Positions 1 to 8,067 of a DNA stretch of 47,106 bases are shown here, piece after piece; the first letter of the stretch is position 1; each line of letters starts with the position of its first letter. Source of the stretch: a bacterium (GTDB lineage Bacteria; Verrucomicrobiota; Kiritimatiellia; CAIKKV01; CAITUY01); the NCBI GenBank assembly GCA_037143175.1, contig JBAWZF010000020.1:1-47106 (forward strand), read 5' to 3'. Under the pieces are notes generated by a model. That model ran no database searches, had not been told where the DNA came from, and saw only the letters and a list, made by a program, of their open reading frames with translations. Made by a program: the position numbers and the translations under genes.

Positions 1-132
1 TAGTACAAATCCTCCCGAAACCGTCCGTCTGTCAGGGCACGATTGAGATCGACATTGGTAGCAGCAATGACCTACCAATGTCGATCTCAATCGTGCCATG
101 ACAGACGGACGTTTTCGGGAGGATTTGTACTA
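1..132. repeat. Fold-back inverted repeat at the left edge (probable assembly or amplification artefact)
   Basis: Bases 1-60 are the reverse complement of 73-132 with two mismatches (at 98 and 112), around a 12-base loop at 61-72. Read on the minus strand, 72 down to 1 encodes VIAATNVDLNRALTDGRFRE, which is the normal sigma54-activator sequence just upstream of the gene that follows. On the plus strand the same frame hits a TGA at 68-70. The simplest reading is that 1-72 is real upstream coding sequence joined in reverse, as in template-switch or hairpin chimeras at contig ends. A genuine palindrome inside a conserved AAA+ coding region is much less likely. Confidence 0.85.
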
Positions 133-577
133 CCGTCTAGCGGTGGTCGTTATACGATTGCCCTCATTGCGAGAGCGGACTGGTGATGTACAGTTTCTCG
201 CCAGGGCTTTCCTGCAAAAGTTTGCGCATGAAAATAAGCGGCAGATTACAGGATTCGCTAGGCAGGCACTACAGACGATCAGCCAGTACGAATGGCCGGG
301 CAATGTTCGCGAGATGGAAAATCGTATTCGGCGTGCAGTGATCATGGCGGATGGAAAACAGATTAGCGTTTCCGATCTTGATCTGGCGGGCGAGACTGTA
401 GCGTCAGGACTTCAAGGACAAAGCCTTAAGGAGGCCCGGGAACATTTGGAACGGGAGATGATCCAGCGAGCCCTCGCCCATCAAAAGGGGAAAATTACGG
501 CCGTGGCCGAGGAGTTGGGGGTCAGTCGTCCGACGTTGTATGAACTCATGGAGAAACTAGCGATCAAGAGGGAATAG
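74..577 (+). CDS. prsR: PrsR-like PEP-CTERM-box response regulator, sigma54-dependent activator (C-terminal part, 5' truncated)
   Basis: This is the C-terminal part of an NtrC-family activator of the kind that accompanies exosortase EPS loci (PrsR, PEP-CTERM-box response regulator family). The frame is open from base 71, and TNVDLNRAMTDGRFREDLYYR is the end of the AAA+ sigma54-interaction domain. It is followed by LPSLRER, the sensor-II segment WPGNVREMENRIRRAV, and a Fis-type helix-turn-helix near the C terminus (AVAEELGVSRPTLYELMEKL). Receiver and Walker motifs are absent because the window begins in a fold-back. The ATG at 98 should not be taken as a start: the left repeat arm has CTG (Leu) there. 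By family knowledge it would activate sigma54 promoters of EPS and PEP-CTERM genes together with a PrsK kinase, which is not in the window. The exosortase gene starts 2 bases after its stop. Confidence 0.88.
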   Translation, partial: TNVDLNRAMTDGRFREDLYYRLAVVVIRLPSLRERTGDVQFLARAFLQKFAHENKRQITGFARQALQTISQYEWPGNVREMENRIRRAVIMADGKQISVSDLDLAGETVASGLQGQSLKEAREHLEREMIQRALAHQKGKITAVAEELGVSRPTLYELMEKLAIKRE

Positions 578-579
578 TC

Positions 580-1470
580 ATGATCAGGGATGATACGGGG
601 TGGATACTGAGACCGTGGGGAAGGTTTTGGATATTCGTTGTACTCTTGAGTACGGCCTATTCGCCTGTCCTATTGCGACTCCTCAGGTACTCCGTTGCAT
701 CTGAACTCGACTCCTATATTCCCCTGATTCCCTTCATATCTGGTTATCTCGTATATTTAAAAAGAGGAACGGTGGCGGTCACCGTTGCACCGCCACCGCA
801 GAAGATTATCCCGATCATTGCATGGGTGGTATCGACTGGTCTGCTTGTTGCTCAAGGTCTGCTCGTGTCTGGTTCCTGGTTTACGGGTGAAGCGAGTGTG
901 CTGGTTTTGCCAGTGATGTCATATATTACGGCGCTCATGGGAGGAGTGGTGTATGTTTTCGGGTGGCCCGCATTTCGGGAGAAGTGGTTTGCGTGGTTAT
1001 TTCTGTATTACATGGTTCCCTTTCCTGAACCGGTGGCGCATCTCTTGATGGTCGCTTTACAACAAGGGTCTGCGGAAGTGGCTTACGCCATGTTCAAGCT
1101 GACGGGAACACCGGTTTTCAGGGATGGCTTAACCTTCTGTCTGCCAGATCTGACGATTCAAGTGGCGGAAGAGTGTAGCGGGATACACTCAAGTATTGTG
1201 CTTTTCATAACAAGTCTGGTCGCAGGCCAGCTATTTCTGAAGAAGCCAGTAGGTCGTATTATGCTTGTTATTCTGGTGCTTCCCCTTTGTCTGATACGCA
1301 ATGGGTTTAGGATCGTCTCGATCTCACTGCTTACGATTTATGTTGATTCAGGGATTATAGCTGGCCCGCTGCATCACCGGGGAGGTCCTGTATATTTTAT
1401 TCTCTCGCTTGGGGTATTGGCGGCAGCTGTATGGGGGATACGGTGGTGTGAAAGAAGGAGGAGTGCTTGA
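580..1470 (+). CDS. xrt: Exosortase (XrtA/EpsH family transpeptidase)
   Basis: A 296-residue polytopic membrane protein with about eight hydrophobic segments. It carries the exosortase triad: Cys199 in VAEECSGIHSS, Arg244 in LIRNGFRI, and His265/His266 in GPLHHRGG. Exosortases are thought to recognise the C-terminal PEP-CTERM tripartite signal of secreted proteins at the inner membrane, cleave it and transfer the protein onward. The likely substrate class is seen at the far right of this window, a VPDGG-CTERM protein. Length fits a core exosortase without a fused EpsI (DUF3485) domain, and no separate EpsI gene is seen. It lies between the prsR-like gene and the TPR lipoprotein, the typical core of EPS-associated exosortase loci. 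I am sure of the family, but not of which Xrt subtype. Confidence 0.93.
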   Translation: MIRDDTGWILRPWGRFWIFVVLLSTAYSPVLLRLLRYSVASELDSYIPLIPFISGYLVYLKRGTVAVTVAPPPQKIIPIIAWVVSTGLLVAQGLLVSGSWFTGEASVLVLPVMSYITALMGGVVYVFGWPAFREKWFAWLFLYYMVPFPEPVAHLLMVALQQGSAEVAYAMFKLTGTPVFRDGLTFCLPDLTIQVAEECSGIHSSIVLFITSLVAGQLFLKKPVGRIMLVILVLPLCLIRNGFRIVSISLLTIYVDSGIIAGPLHHRGGPVYFILSLGVLAAAVWGIRWCERRRSA

Positions 1471-1471
1471 T

Positions 1472-4400
1472 ATGAGTATATTTCCCAGCTTGCGAAGATT
1501 GTTAGCCGCCGTAAAAACGAAGCGGTTGATAAGTGGTGCAAGGATTATAAGTGTAATGCTTGTATATAGTGCACTCCTGAATGTGGGGTGTTCTTCGCAA
1601 GCGAAGACTGAAAGGCATTTGAGTCGTGCGAACCAATTCTTTCAGGCGGAAAAATATAGAGAAGCCGTCATCGAATATATGAATGTGCTGAAAGTTGACC
1701 CGACAAACCGGGTGGCAGTTCGAGGGATGGCTTTTACTCTGTATGAGTTAGGTGATGTACGCTCTGCAATCCCCTGTTTACTGAAGGCAGAAGAGCTGGA
1801 TGCCGGCGATATTGATGTAAGACTGAAGTTGGGAACGCTTTACCTGGTTATGGGGGACAGGTCCAAGGCAAGAGAACGGGCACAATCAGTCCTGAAGCGG
1901 ATACCAGACAATTTGGATGCAATGATTTTGTGGGGGGCGGGAGTGTCCACATCCAATGAGGTCGAGGAGGCCATCTCTCAAATGACAAAATATGGCGCAA
2001 AGTATGAGGGCCAGCCCAGGTACTGTGTGACCTTGGCCTCCTTGTATGTGAGTAAGGGGAATTATGTTGCAGCAGAAAAGATGTATCGGGAAGGGTTGGA
2101 GAAGTGTCCTAAATCATGGGAGATTCATCTTGCCCGGGGGGATTTGTATTTGCGCAAACGCGATTCAAGTCGGGCGGGCGTGGAGTATCAAGCCGCCGCT
2201 GACCTTGCGCCGGTCAAGTCTATAGCCCGGGTTAAGCTTGCCCGATTTCAGTGGGCCGACGGGAAAGTCGGAGAAGCCAAGAAGATTTTAGAAGATCTCT
2301 TGAAGCAGGCTGGTAGATTCAGTGCTGCTGCCCTGTGCCGGGCGGAGATTGCCTTGAGTGAGCGCGATTATGATACCGCGATGAAACTTCTGGAAGAAGT
2401 TTCAAAGGCAGAGCCCTCAAATCTTGAATCATTCCTGTTGATGCAACGCGTGAAGTTGGCGCAAGGCAAGGATGACGAGGTGATCGCTGCTTATGAGAAG
2501 CTGGTGGCTGCTTTCCCGAAATCAGCACAGGGGCGATATCTTCTTGGTGTAGCGCGGCTGCACAAGGGAGATGTTTCCAAAGCAATAAGTGAATGTGAGC
2601 GGGCTGTGGAGTTAGATGTAAATCACGTGGAGTCAATGCGGTTTCTTGCTGAGCTATATATTCGTATTGGGCAGCCCGATCGGGCGCTGGCGCTTTTGAA
2701 ATCTGTGTGGAGTCGGTATTCCGGTGAGAGTTTTATCTATGTGTTAAAGGGGGCCGCCTATAGTGTTAAAAATGATTTTACCCAAGCGGCTGATGTCTAT
2801 CGTGAAATGATAAAGAAAATACCGGATAGTCCTCAGGGGTTCTATCTTCTGGGGCTGGCTCTTCGGCGATTGAATCAGGAAAATGAGTCGATCCCAATAT
2901 TCGAGAAGGCGCTGGAGCTCGAGCCTAACTTCATGGAGGCGTTGGAACAGTTGGTCGGGGTGATGGCCGTGCGCAGTCAAAGTTGGGATTCGTCTGTAAA
3001 ACGGATTGAAAAGCAGATTGAGAAGGTGCCGGATGCGGCTGGGAATTATTATCTGCTAGGTAATGCCCTGTCTCAGAAAAAAGATTGGGATCAGGCGGAG
3101 AAGGCATTTTTGAAGGCCATTGACTTGAAACCTGATATCGCAGCTGCCTATGTGGGGCTGAGTTATGTTTATATCGCGACCCATAGGGAGGAGCAGGCAC
3201 TTGAAAAATTGGATAGCGCCTTATCAGTGAACTCGAATAGCGTGGCTTCTCTGATGTTAAAGGGAACGCTCCTGATGAATAAAAATGACCCGGCCCATGC
3301 GGCATTGCAGTACCAGCGGGTTTTAGTGGTCAATCCTGCTTTCGTGCCGGCATTAAACAATTTAGCCTGTCTGTATCAGGAGAAGCTGAATCTGGAGGAC
3401 AAGGCATTCGACTGTGCCCGTCGGGCCAGGATCCTGGCCCCGAGGGATTCCCGTGTCGCCGATACGCTTGGATGGATTCTATTTCATCGTGGCGAATACA
3501 AATGGGCATTGACGCTCTTGCGGGATGGTCTGGAGCAATTGGGGAGCGAGCCGGAAGTGCTGTACCATTTGGGAATGTGTTATGCGGCCATGGGTGACGA
3601 AGAAAATGCACGTAAATCCTTATCTCGTGCATTGGAGTTGGCGAAGACTTTTCCCGGTTCCGTAGAAGCGACTGGAATGTTGTCCGTACTGAGTGCTGGA
3701 GAAGATTTGAAAGAATTTCCGGACGTAGGTCGGGTGGAGGCGTTTCTTGATGCCCATCCAGATAACTCGTATGCCTTAGTAAAAGGAGGGGCGTTTTACG
3801 AGCGAGTGGGGGAGTATGAGCGAGCCCGGGATTTGTATGAAAAGGCCATTGCTCGAAACAAGCATTTTGCGCCGGCATTAATGCGTCTTGCGAAATTGTG
3901 GGCGAATCAACTCAAACAAATTGATAGGGGGCTGGTTTTAGCAAGACAAGCGAGAGAGGAGAATCCTGAGAGTCCAGAGGTTGCGGATATACTGGCATCG
4001 ATTGCGTTTCGGAAGGGGGATTATAAATGGGCACAAAGTCTGATGATGGAAAGCATAAGCCGGGCAGGGGGAACACCTGCGCGTCAATACATGTTAGGAA
4101 TACTTTCCTATGCGCTCGGGAACATGGATTCTGCGACTAACCTTGTAGGCCAGGTACTGAATTCATCATCTGGCGGAGGCGCTGTTGCTGCAGCAAAAGA
4201 ATTCATGGAGCGGGTAAGACATCCAGAGTTGGCAATGAGTCGGATTCCGATGGCTGAAATGACAAACTCCCTGACTGTTGAAAATCTGCCGTTGCTGATG
4301 TATGTGGCGGGGACATATGAACAGAAGTCCGAAACACACAAAGCGCAATCGCTCTATGAGCAAGCAGCTGCCCAGTTTCCAGATTTTAGTCCGGCGTATA

Positions 4401-4738
4401 AGCGGCTGGCTCTTACATACAATGGGCAAAGGACATTTTCGGAGCAGGAATATAAACTACTGAAAAAAGCCCGGGAGCTACTGCCGGATGATCCGGAAGT
4501 GGGGTACATCTTGGGCAAGGCGGCATTTTCAAAAGGTCAGTATGATTGGGCGATGCGCTTGTTGCAGGAAAGCACGGTTAAGTTTCCAGAAAGGGCTGAC
4601 GGTTATTATTATCTGGGGATGAGTTACCATCAGCTTAAGAACATCCCTGCCGCCAAACAAACTTTAAGCCGCGCGATAGAACTGGATCCGCGTTCTTGTC
4701 TGGCAACCGCGGCTCAGGAGATTCTACGTCAGATGTAG
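1472..4738 (+). CDS. prsT: PrsT-like TPR-repeat lipoprotein of the exosortase/EPS system
   Basis: A protein of 1,088 residues built almost wholly of tetratricopeptide repeats (well over twenty 34-residue units, for example around YYLLGNALSQKKDWDQAEKA and at the C-terminal YYYLGMSYHQLKNIPAAKQT). The ATG at 1472 is preferred over upstream in-frame starts because GGAGG sits about 10 bases before it and it puts a signal sequence at the N terminus. That sequence ends in a lipobox-like LNVGC with Cys40; the -3 residue is Asn, so the lipobox is imperfect. The start lies one base after the exosortase stop. PrsT-type proteins are expected in the periplasm as scaffolds that couple EPS synthesis and export, as AlgK does for alginate. 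It is somewhat longer than the roughly 900 residues usual for the family. Confidence 0.88.
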   Translation: MSIFPSLRRLLAAVKTKRLISGARIISVMLVYSALLNVGCSSQAKTERHLSRANQFFQAEKYREAVIEYMNVLKVDPTNRVAVRGMAFTLYELGDVRSAIPCLLKAEELDAGDIDVRLKLGTLYLVMGDRSKARERAQSVLKRIPDNLDAMILWGAGVSTSNEVEEAISQMTKYGAKYEGQPRYCVTLASLYVSKGNYVAAEKMYREGLEKCPKSWEIHLARGDLYLRKRDSSRAGVEYQAAADLAPVKSIARVKLARFQWADGKVGEAKKILEDLLKQAGRFSAAALCRAEIALSERDYDTAMKLLEEVSKAEPSNLESFLLMQRVKLAQGKDDEVIAAYEKLVAAFPKSAQGRYLLGVARLHKGDVSKAISECERAVELDVNHVESMRFLAELYIRIGQPDRALALLKSVWSRYSGESFIYVLKGAAYSVKNDFTQAADVYREMIKKIPDSPQGFYLLGLALRRLNQENESIPIFEKALELEPNFMEALEQLVGVMAVRSQSWDSSVKRIEKQIEKVPDAAGNYYLLGNALSQKKDWDQAEKAFLKAIDLKPDIAAAYVGLSYVYIATHREEQALEKLDSALSVNSNSVASLMLKGTLLMNKNDPAHAALQYQRVLVVNPAFVPALNNLACLYQEKLNLEDKAFDCARRARILAPRDSRVADTLGWILFHRGEYKWALTLLRDGLEQLGSEPEVLYHLGMCYAAMGDEENARKSLSRALELAKTFPGSVEATGMLSVLSAGEDLKEFPDVGRVEAFLDAHPDNSYALVKGGAFYERVGEYERARDLYEKAIARNKHFAPALMRLAKLWANQLKQIDRGLVLARQAREENPESPEVADILASIAFRKGDYKWAQSLMMESISRAGGTPARQYMLGILSYALGNMDSATNLVGQVLNSSSGGGAVAAAKEFMERVRHPELAMSRIPMAEMTNSLTVENLPLLMYVAGTYEQKSETHKAQSLYEQAAAQFPDFSPAYKRLALTYNGQRTFSEQEYKLLKKARELLPDDPEVGYILGKAAFSKGQYDWAMRLLQESTVKFPERADGYYYLGMSYHQLKNIPAAKQTLSRAIELDPRSCLATAAQEILRQM

Positions 4739-4759
4739 TCATAAAGTGGGAGGTGTGCC

Positions 4760-5968
4760 ATGAGAGCATTTGATCAATGGTGTGTATGCGTGCTGCTGGT
4801 TACATTCCTGAGTGCGATGACGCTGGCCGCGCAAGAACAGAGTCAAGATTTTGGAGCGCCCTGGGTACTATCCATGCGAGTTGGGGGAGAGTATTCTGAC
4901 AATCGGGATGGAACGTCTACAAACAAGCAAAGTAATCTCGACAGCTTCGTTGAGCCTCAAATCGTCATGCGATACCAAGATGCAGATCGCACTACTGCAC
5001 AATTTGCGCTCATGCCGTTGGCGAAGTGGCATAGTAATCCCCGGACCGAAGCAGAGGGGGGTGCGCAAAAAGATGCAGAGCTTTTCGGGGCTGCCGAATT
5101 AGCAATGATGCATCGACTCACACCGACTGTAACGCTGAATGCGGGGGATCGGCTAGCCTATAACGATGATCCCAGGATGATTGAAACTGGAACTACGACA
5201 CGGCGGAGTGAGAGTTATGTCTGGAATGACGTGCATATGGGTGGGGATGTGGCGTTGACCTCGGAGATTGGAGCAGGGGTCAAGGCAGGGAGCGTGACGA
5301 CACGATATCAGGATAGCCGCGTGGCAAAGGGATTGGATACAGATTTGTTTACTGGGGAGGTTAACACATACTGTATGGCGAGGTCCGGCTGGAAGGTGCT
5401 TGGAATTCTCGGTGCGTCTGAGTTTAAGGCAGAAGAGACGACGGAACGCAGCCGTGGCTCTGCTGTTGAAACGTATGATGCGGGGCTTGAAAAAAAGATC
5501 ATGCCGGGCTTGGTTGGCAAATTGATGGGTGGGCTGCAGGTTGTGCAATATGATAATTCTACTCTTAAGCTGGCACACATGGTGAATGAGAAGGCTGAAT
5601 TGATATTTCGAGGGGCCGCGCCAATGCGGTTCCGTTGTGGCGTGGAATATGGTTATGCACCTCCCGGTGTCAGCGACTATTCGGCGCAAAAATCAATTAC
5701 TTTATCAGGGGAAGTTGATCGTGATGTGTTGGCTGACCGGCTTACACTTCGTTTTCAGGGGCAGTACATGGACAGCCAATATACGAGCGAGGGGGTGACA
5801 GCTCCGGGGGGCTCCGAGACGTTGGCTCGGGTTGGTGCGCATGGCACATATCGCCTCACTGAAAAATGGGCAATCACGAGCGGTTATACATTTGAAAAAT
5901 GGGACTCCCAGTTACGCGAATCATTCACACGAAATCTTGTGGATGTAAGCGTTAGCGCTGAGTGGTAG
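4760..5968 (+). CDS. Outer-membrane beta-barrel protein of the EPS/PEP-CTERM locus
   Basis: A 402-residue protein with a clear Sec signal peptide (hydrophobic core LLVTFLSAMTLAA, cleavage near residue 24). It then shows alternating polar/hydrophobic strands such as LSMRVGGEYSDN, AQFALMPLAKW and LTLRFQGQYMDSQY. The last residues, VDVSVSAEW, end in an aromatic residue, as is usual for BamA-inserted barrels. It follows the TPR lipoprotein by 21 bases with GGGAGG before the ATG. By analogy with AlgE/PelB-like systems and the beta-barrel genes common in exosortase EPS loci, it may form or gate the outer-membrane exit for polymer. The exact family is not certain; sequence conservation of such barrels is low. 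Confidence 0.7.
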   Translation: MRAFDQWCVCVLLVTFLSAMTLAAQEQSQDFGAPWVLSMRVGGEYSDNRDGTSTNKQSNLDSFVEPQIVMRYQDADRTTAQFALMPLAKWHSNPRTEAEGGAQKDAELFGAAELAMMHRLTPTVTLNAGDRLAYNDDPRMIETGTTTRRSESYVWNDVHMGGDVALTSEIGAGVKAGSVTTRYQDSRVAKGLDTDLFTGEVNTYCMARSGWKVLGILGASEFKAEETTERSRGSAVETYDAGLEKKIMPGLVGKLMGGLQVVQYDNSTLKLAHMVNEKAELIFRGAAPMRFRCGVEYGYAPPGVSDYSAQKSITLSGEVDRDVLADRLTLRFQGQYMDSQYTSEGVTAPGGSETLARVGAHGTYRLTEKWAITSGYTFEKWDSQLRESFTRNLVDVSVSAEW

Positions 5969-6211
5969 CGGATCGCAAGTATATTTGCGCTCTTCAAGTT
6001 GTCGCTGCCTTAAAGATTTGATTACCATCTTCCTGAATACTCCTTTCTTTATCAGGGAAACCCTGATGAATGTTTCAGGTATCACCGGATAGACGCGTTT
6101 CATGAACAATGAAACATTACCAGCATTGAACAAGTGCCTGAATACAGGTTCGGGATGTTTGCATAATTAGCGGGGCGGAGCTCGCTCAACTTTCGGGTCA
6201 AAGGTGATGAC
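5969..6211. promoter_or_regulatory. Intergenic region with several dyads (possible terminator or promoter region)
   Basis: A 243-base non-coding gap, the longest clean one in the first half of the locus. It holds a perfect 7-bp inverted repeat with a 3-base loop (ATCAGGG AAA CCCTGAT, 6051-6067) and a second perfect 7-bp dyad (GTTTCAT-N5-ATGAAAC, 6097-6115). It also has two copies of CCTGAATAC (6032-6040 and 6137-6145), the second forming CCTG-AATA-CAGG. Neither hairpin has a good T-run, so a Rho-independent terminator is not clear. The gap separates the exosortase/TPR/barrel group from the export and synthesis genes, so a promoter or operator here is plausible. I found no convincing sigma54 -24/-12 pair. 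Confidence 0.4.
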
Positions 6212-6814
6212 ATGAATACTGCCAAATGGATTTTACAACGAATGCTGCCGACGTTACTGCTTTTATTGGAAACGACGAGTTGCAGGAGCGTGCCCGACAT
6301 TGCAGTAGCGTCGTCTACTCCGCCCCCAGCGATGGTATTGTTGCCAGGTGATGATGTAGAGATAAGTGTCTTTGGGGTTCCTGATTTGAATACAAGTCAG
6401 CGTATCAGGCCTGATGGAAAGATTTCAGCCAAGTTGTTCGGCGATATCATGGCCGCGGGCAAAACTCCTTCAGAGCTTCAAAAAGAACTGATGAAACTTT
6501 ATGAATCACAAATTCAAGTAAAAGCCATTACGGTGATTGCCCGCAGTGCGGCTGCGATATACGTGACCGGAGCCGTTGGTCGCCCGGGGAAAGTGGAATA
6601 TCTCAGGCCGATGACCGCGCTGGAAGCGATTATGGAGGCGGGCGGGTTTGATCAAAAAGCAGGTGCCAGACGTGGCAAGGTGCGAGTAGTTCGGACTGAA
6701 AACAATCAGGTAAAAAGCTATTTGGTGGATTTTGATGTGATTTTAACAAAGGGTGGACAAGCCCCTTTGTACCTAAAGCCGTTTGATACGGTTTATGTCC
6801 CCGGTGCGTGGTGA
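6212..6814 (+). CDS. Polysaccharide export lipoprotein (Wza/EpsE family, Poly_export + SLBB)
   Basis: A 200-residue protein with an N-terminal hydrophobic segment (MLPTLLLLLETTSC) whose Cys could be a lipidation site, although the lipobox is weak (Thr at -3). Residues from about 45 form a polysaccharide-export domain (LLPGDDVEISVFGVPDLNTS ... RIRPDGKISAKLFGDI). A SLBB-like domain follows (IYVTGAVGRPGKVEYLRP). The length and the single SLBB match the short EpsE/Wza-like exporters of exosortase loci rather than full-length Wza. It would act in the periplasm/outer membrane as the polymer export conduit, working with the Wzz-type protein at 11902. It is the first gene after a long non-coding gap, so it may begin a transcript. 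Confidence 0.9.
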   Translation: MNTAKWILQRMLPTLLLLLETTSCRSVPDIAVASSTPPPAMVLLPGDDVEISVFGVPDLNTSQRIRPDGKISAKLFGDIMAAGKTPSELQKELMKLYESQIQVKAITVIARSAAAIYVTGAVGRPGKVEYLRPMTALEAIMEAGGFDQKAGARRGKVRVVRTENNQVKSYLVDFDVILTKGGQAPLYLKPFDTVYVPGAW

Positions 6815-6864
6815 ACTACGCAGCGACAGGCGTTTGAATATTATCGTGATGGGAGGTCAGTGTC

Positions 6865-8067
6865 ATGAAAGTCAGCCCGAAACGAATTCTTGATGCATTG
6901 CGCTCTGCGATTCGTCCTTGTGTGGAGGGAATTCATCCTGAAGAAATATTCAAGGCGATACTCCGGCATGAGCGAGCTGTGGCTGAGCGGAACAGTCACA
7001 ATATTACGGTGTTGGCCCTTTATGCGAAAAACGGTGAGCTTGATGCCGATACGGCTCAAATTCTCGGCAGGGTATTGGTTGATCGCTTACGTGCCACGGA
7101 CTTAATAGGGTGGCTGGATTCACGTGTGATTGGCGTGATACTCCCTCATACGTGCGCGAAGGACGCCGCCTTGGTGGCTGAGCAGATCTGTGAAAAAATG
7201 ACCGCGCTTCAGGTGTCATTGGATTACAAATTCTATCTTTATCCGCACGATGAGTGTGACAAATGGGGAAAGGATGTTGCGCTGCCGCTTTTCGAAACGT
7301 TCGATAGCTCCCCTTCCGCGAGGGCGGGGCATGAACTATCTCACTTCGATGTCGGGAATTTACGGGATTCAGTTGAAGTCAAGCAGGTTGCCTGGAAAGA
7401 GATAGGCGCACAGCCACTGGCGGATATCTGTGTGTCGCCGATTCCTGTTTGGAAAAGGGGGCTCGATATTCTTCTATGTCTGTTTGGATTGGTTGTGTTT
7501 GGACCCGCGATGCTGCTGATTGCGATGGGGATCAAGCTTGTTGCTCCGGGTCCTGTTCTGTTCCGGCAGGAAAGAATCGGGTTTAGAGGAAAGCCTTTCG
7601 TCTTATATAAATTCAGGTCCATGAAGCTGAATGCCGACACCATTGTGCATAAAGAGCATTTGGCCCAGTTGATGCACTCCAACGCGAGCCTGACCAAACT
7701 GGACAAGGTGGATAAGCGCTTAATTCCTTTTGGGAAAATATTTCGTGCATCTGGGTTTGATGAATTGCCACAGTTATTCAATATCATTCGGGGTGACATG
7801 AGCTTTATTGGCCCGCGGCCTTGTGTCCCCTACGAATACGAGCAATTCACATCTTGGCACAAACGACGTTGTGACACCTACCCGGGGTTGACGGGACTGT
7901 GGCAGGTGAGCGGGAAGAATAAGACGACTTTCACGGAAATGATGCGGCTGGATATCACTTACGGACTACGGCGGAGTTTATTGGAAGATTTAAGGATTTT
8001 GGTGCAGACGATTCCAGCTGTTGTTGGCCAGATAAGGGAGTTGAGTATAGAAAAGAGGCATATATGA
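6865..8067 (+). CDS. Initiating sugar phosphate transferase with an N-terminal degenerate GGDEF-like domain
   Basis: A 400-residue protein with two parts. Residues about 195-400 are a bacterial sugar transferase domain (PF02397). It has one membrane hairpin (KRGLDILLCLFGLVVFGPAM), the basic segment LFRQERIGFRGKPF, and the catalytic Asp299-Glu300 pair in GFDELPQLFNI. Downstream it has FIGPRPCVPYEYE and YPGLTGLWQVSGK. Such enzymes transfer hexose- or HexNAc-1-phosphate to undecaprenyl phosphate and start repeat-unit assembly. The N-terminal 150 residues resemble a diguanylate-cyclase fold (RATDLIGWLDSRVIGVILP), but the GGDEF signature is replaced by DSRVI, so cyclase activity is unlikely. GGGAGG precedes the ATG, and the end overlaps the next start by 4 bases. 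Confidence 0.9.
   Translation: MKVSPKRILDALRSAIRPCVEGIHPEEIFKAILRHERAVAERNSHNITVLALYAKNGELDADTAQILGRVLVDRLRATDLIGWLDSRVIGVILPHTCAKDAALVAEQICEKMTALQVSLDYKFYLYPHDECDKWGKDVALPLFETFDSSPSARAGHELSHFDVGNLRDSVEVKQVAWKEIGAQPLADICVSPIPVWKRGLDILLCLFGLVVFGPAMLLIAMGIKLVAPGPVLFRQERIGFRGKPFVLYKFRSMKLNADTIVHKEHLAQLMHSNASLTKLDKVDKRLIPFGKIFRASGFDELPQLFNIIRGDMSFIGPRPCVPYEYEQFTSWHKRRCDTYPGLTGLWQVSGKNKTTFTEMMRLDITYGLRRSLLEDLRILVQTIPAVVGQIRELSIEKRHI

Noticed and set aside
98-100. ATG as the start of the first gene
   Set aside because: The opposite arm of the fold-back has CTG at this place and the reading frame continues upstream as TNVDLNRA, so it is internal Leu or a base error.
2319-3878. Long open frames on the minus strand across the TPR gene
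   Set aside because: They have Pro/His/Ser-rich compositions, no ribosome sites and no recognisable domain; they mirror the codon usage of the TPR gene.
6120-6180. Sigma54 promoter (GG...GC) before the export gene
   Set aside because: The GG and TTTGC elements near 6146-6163 are 12 bases apart, not 10, and lack TGGCAC.
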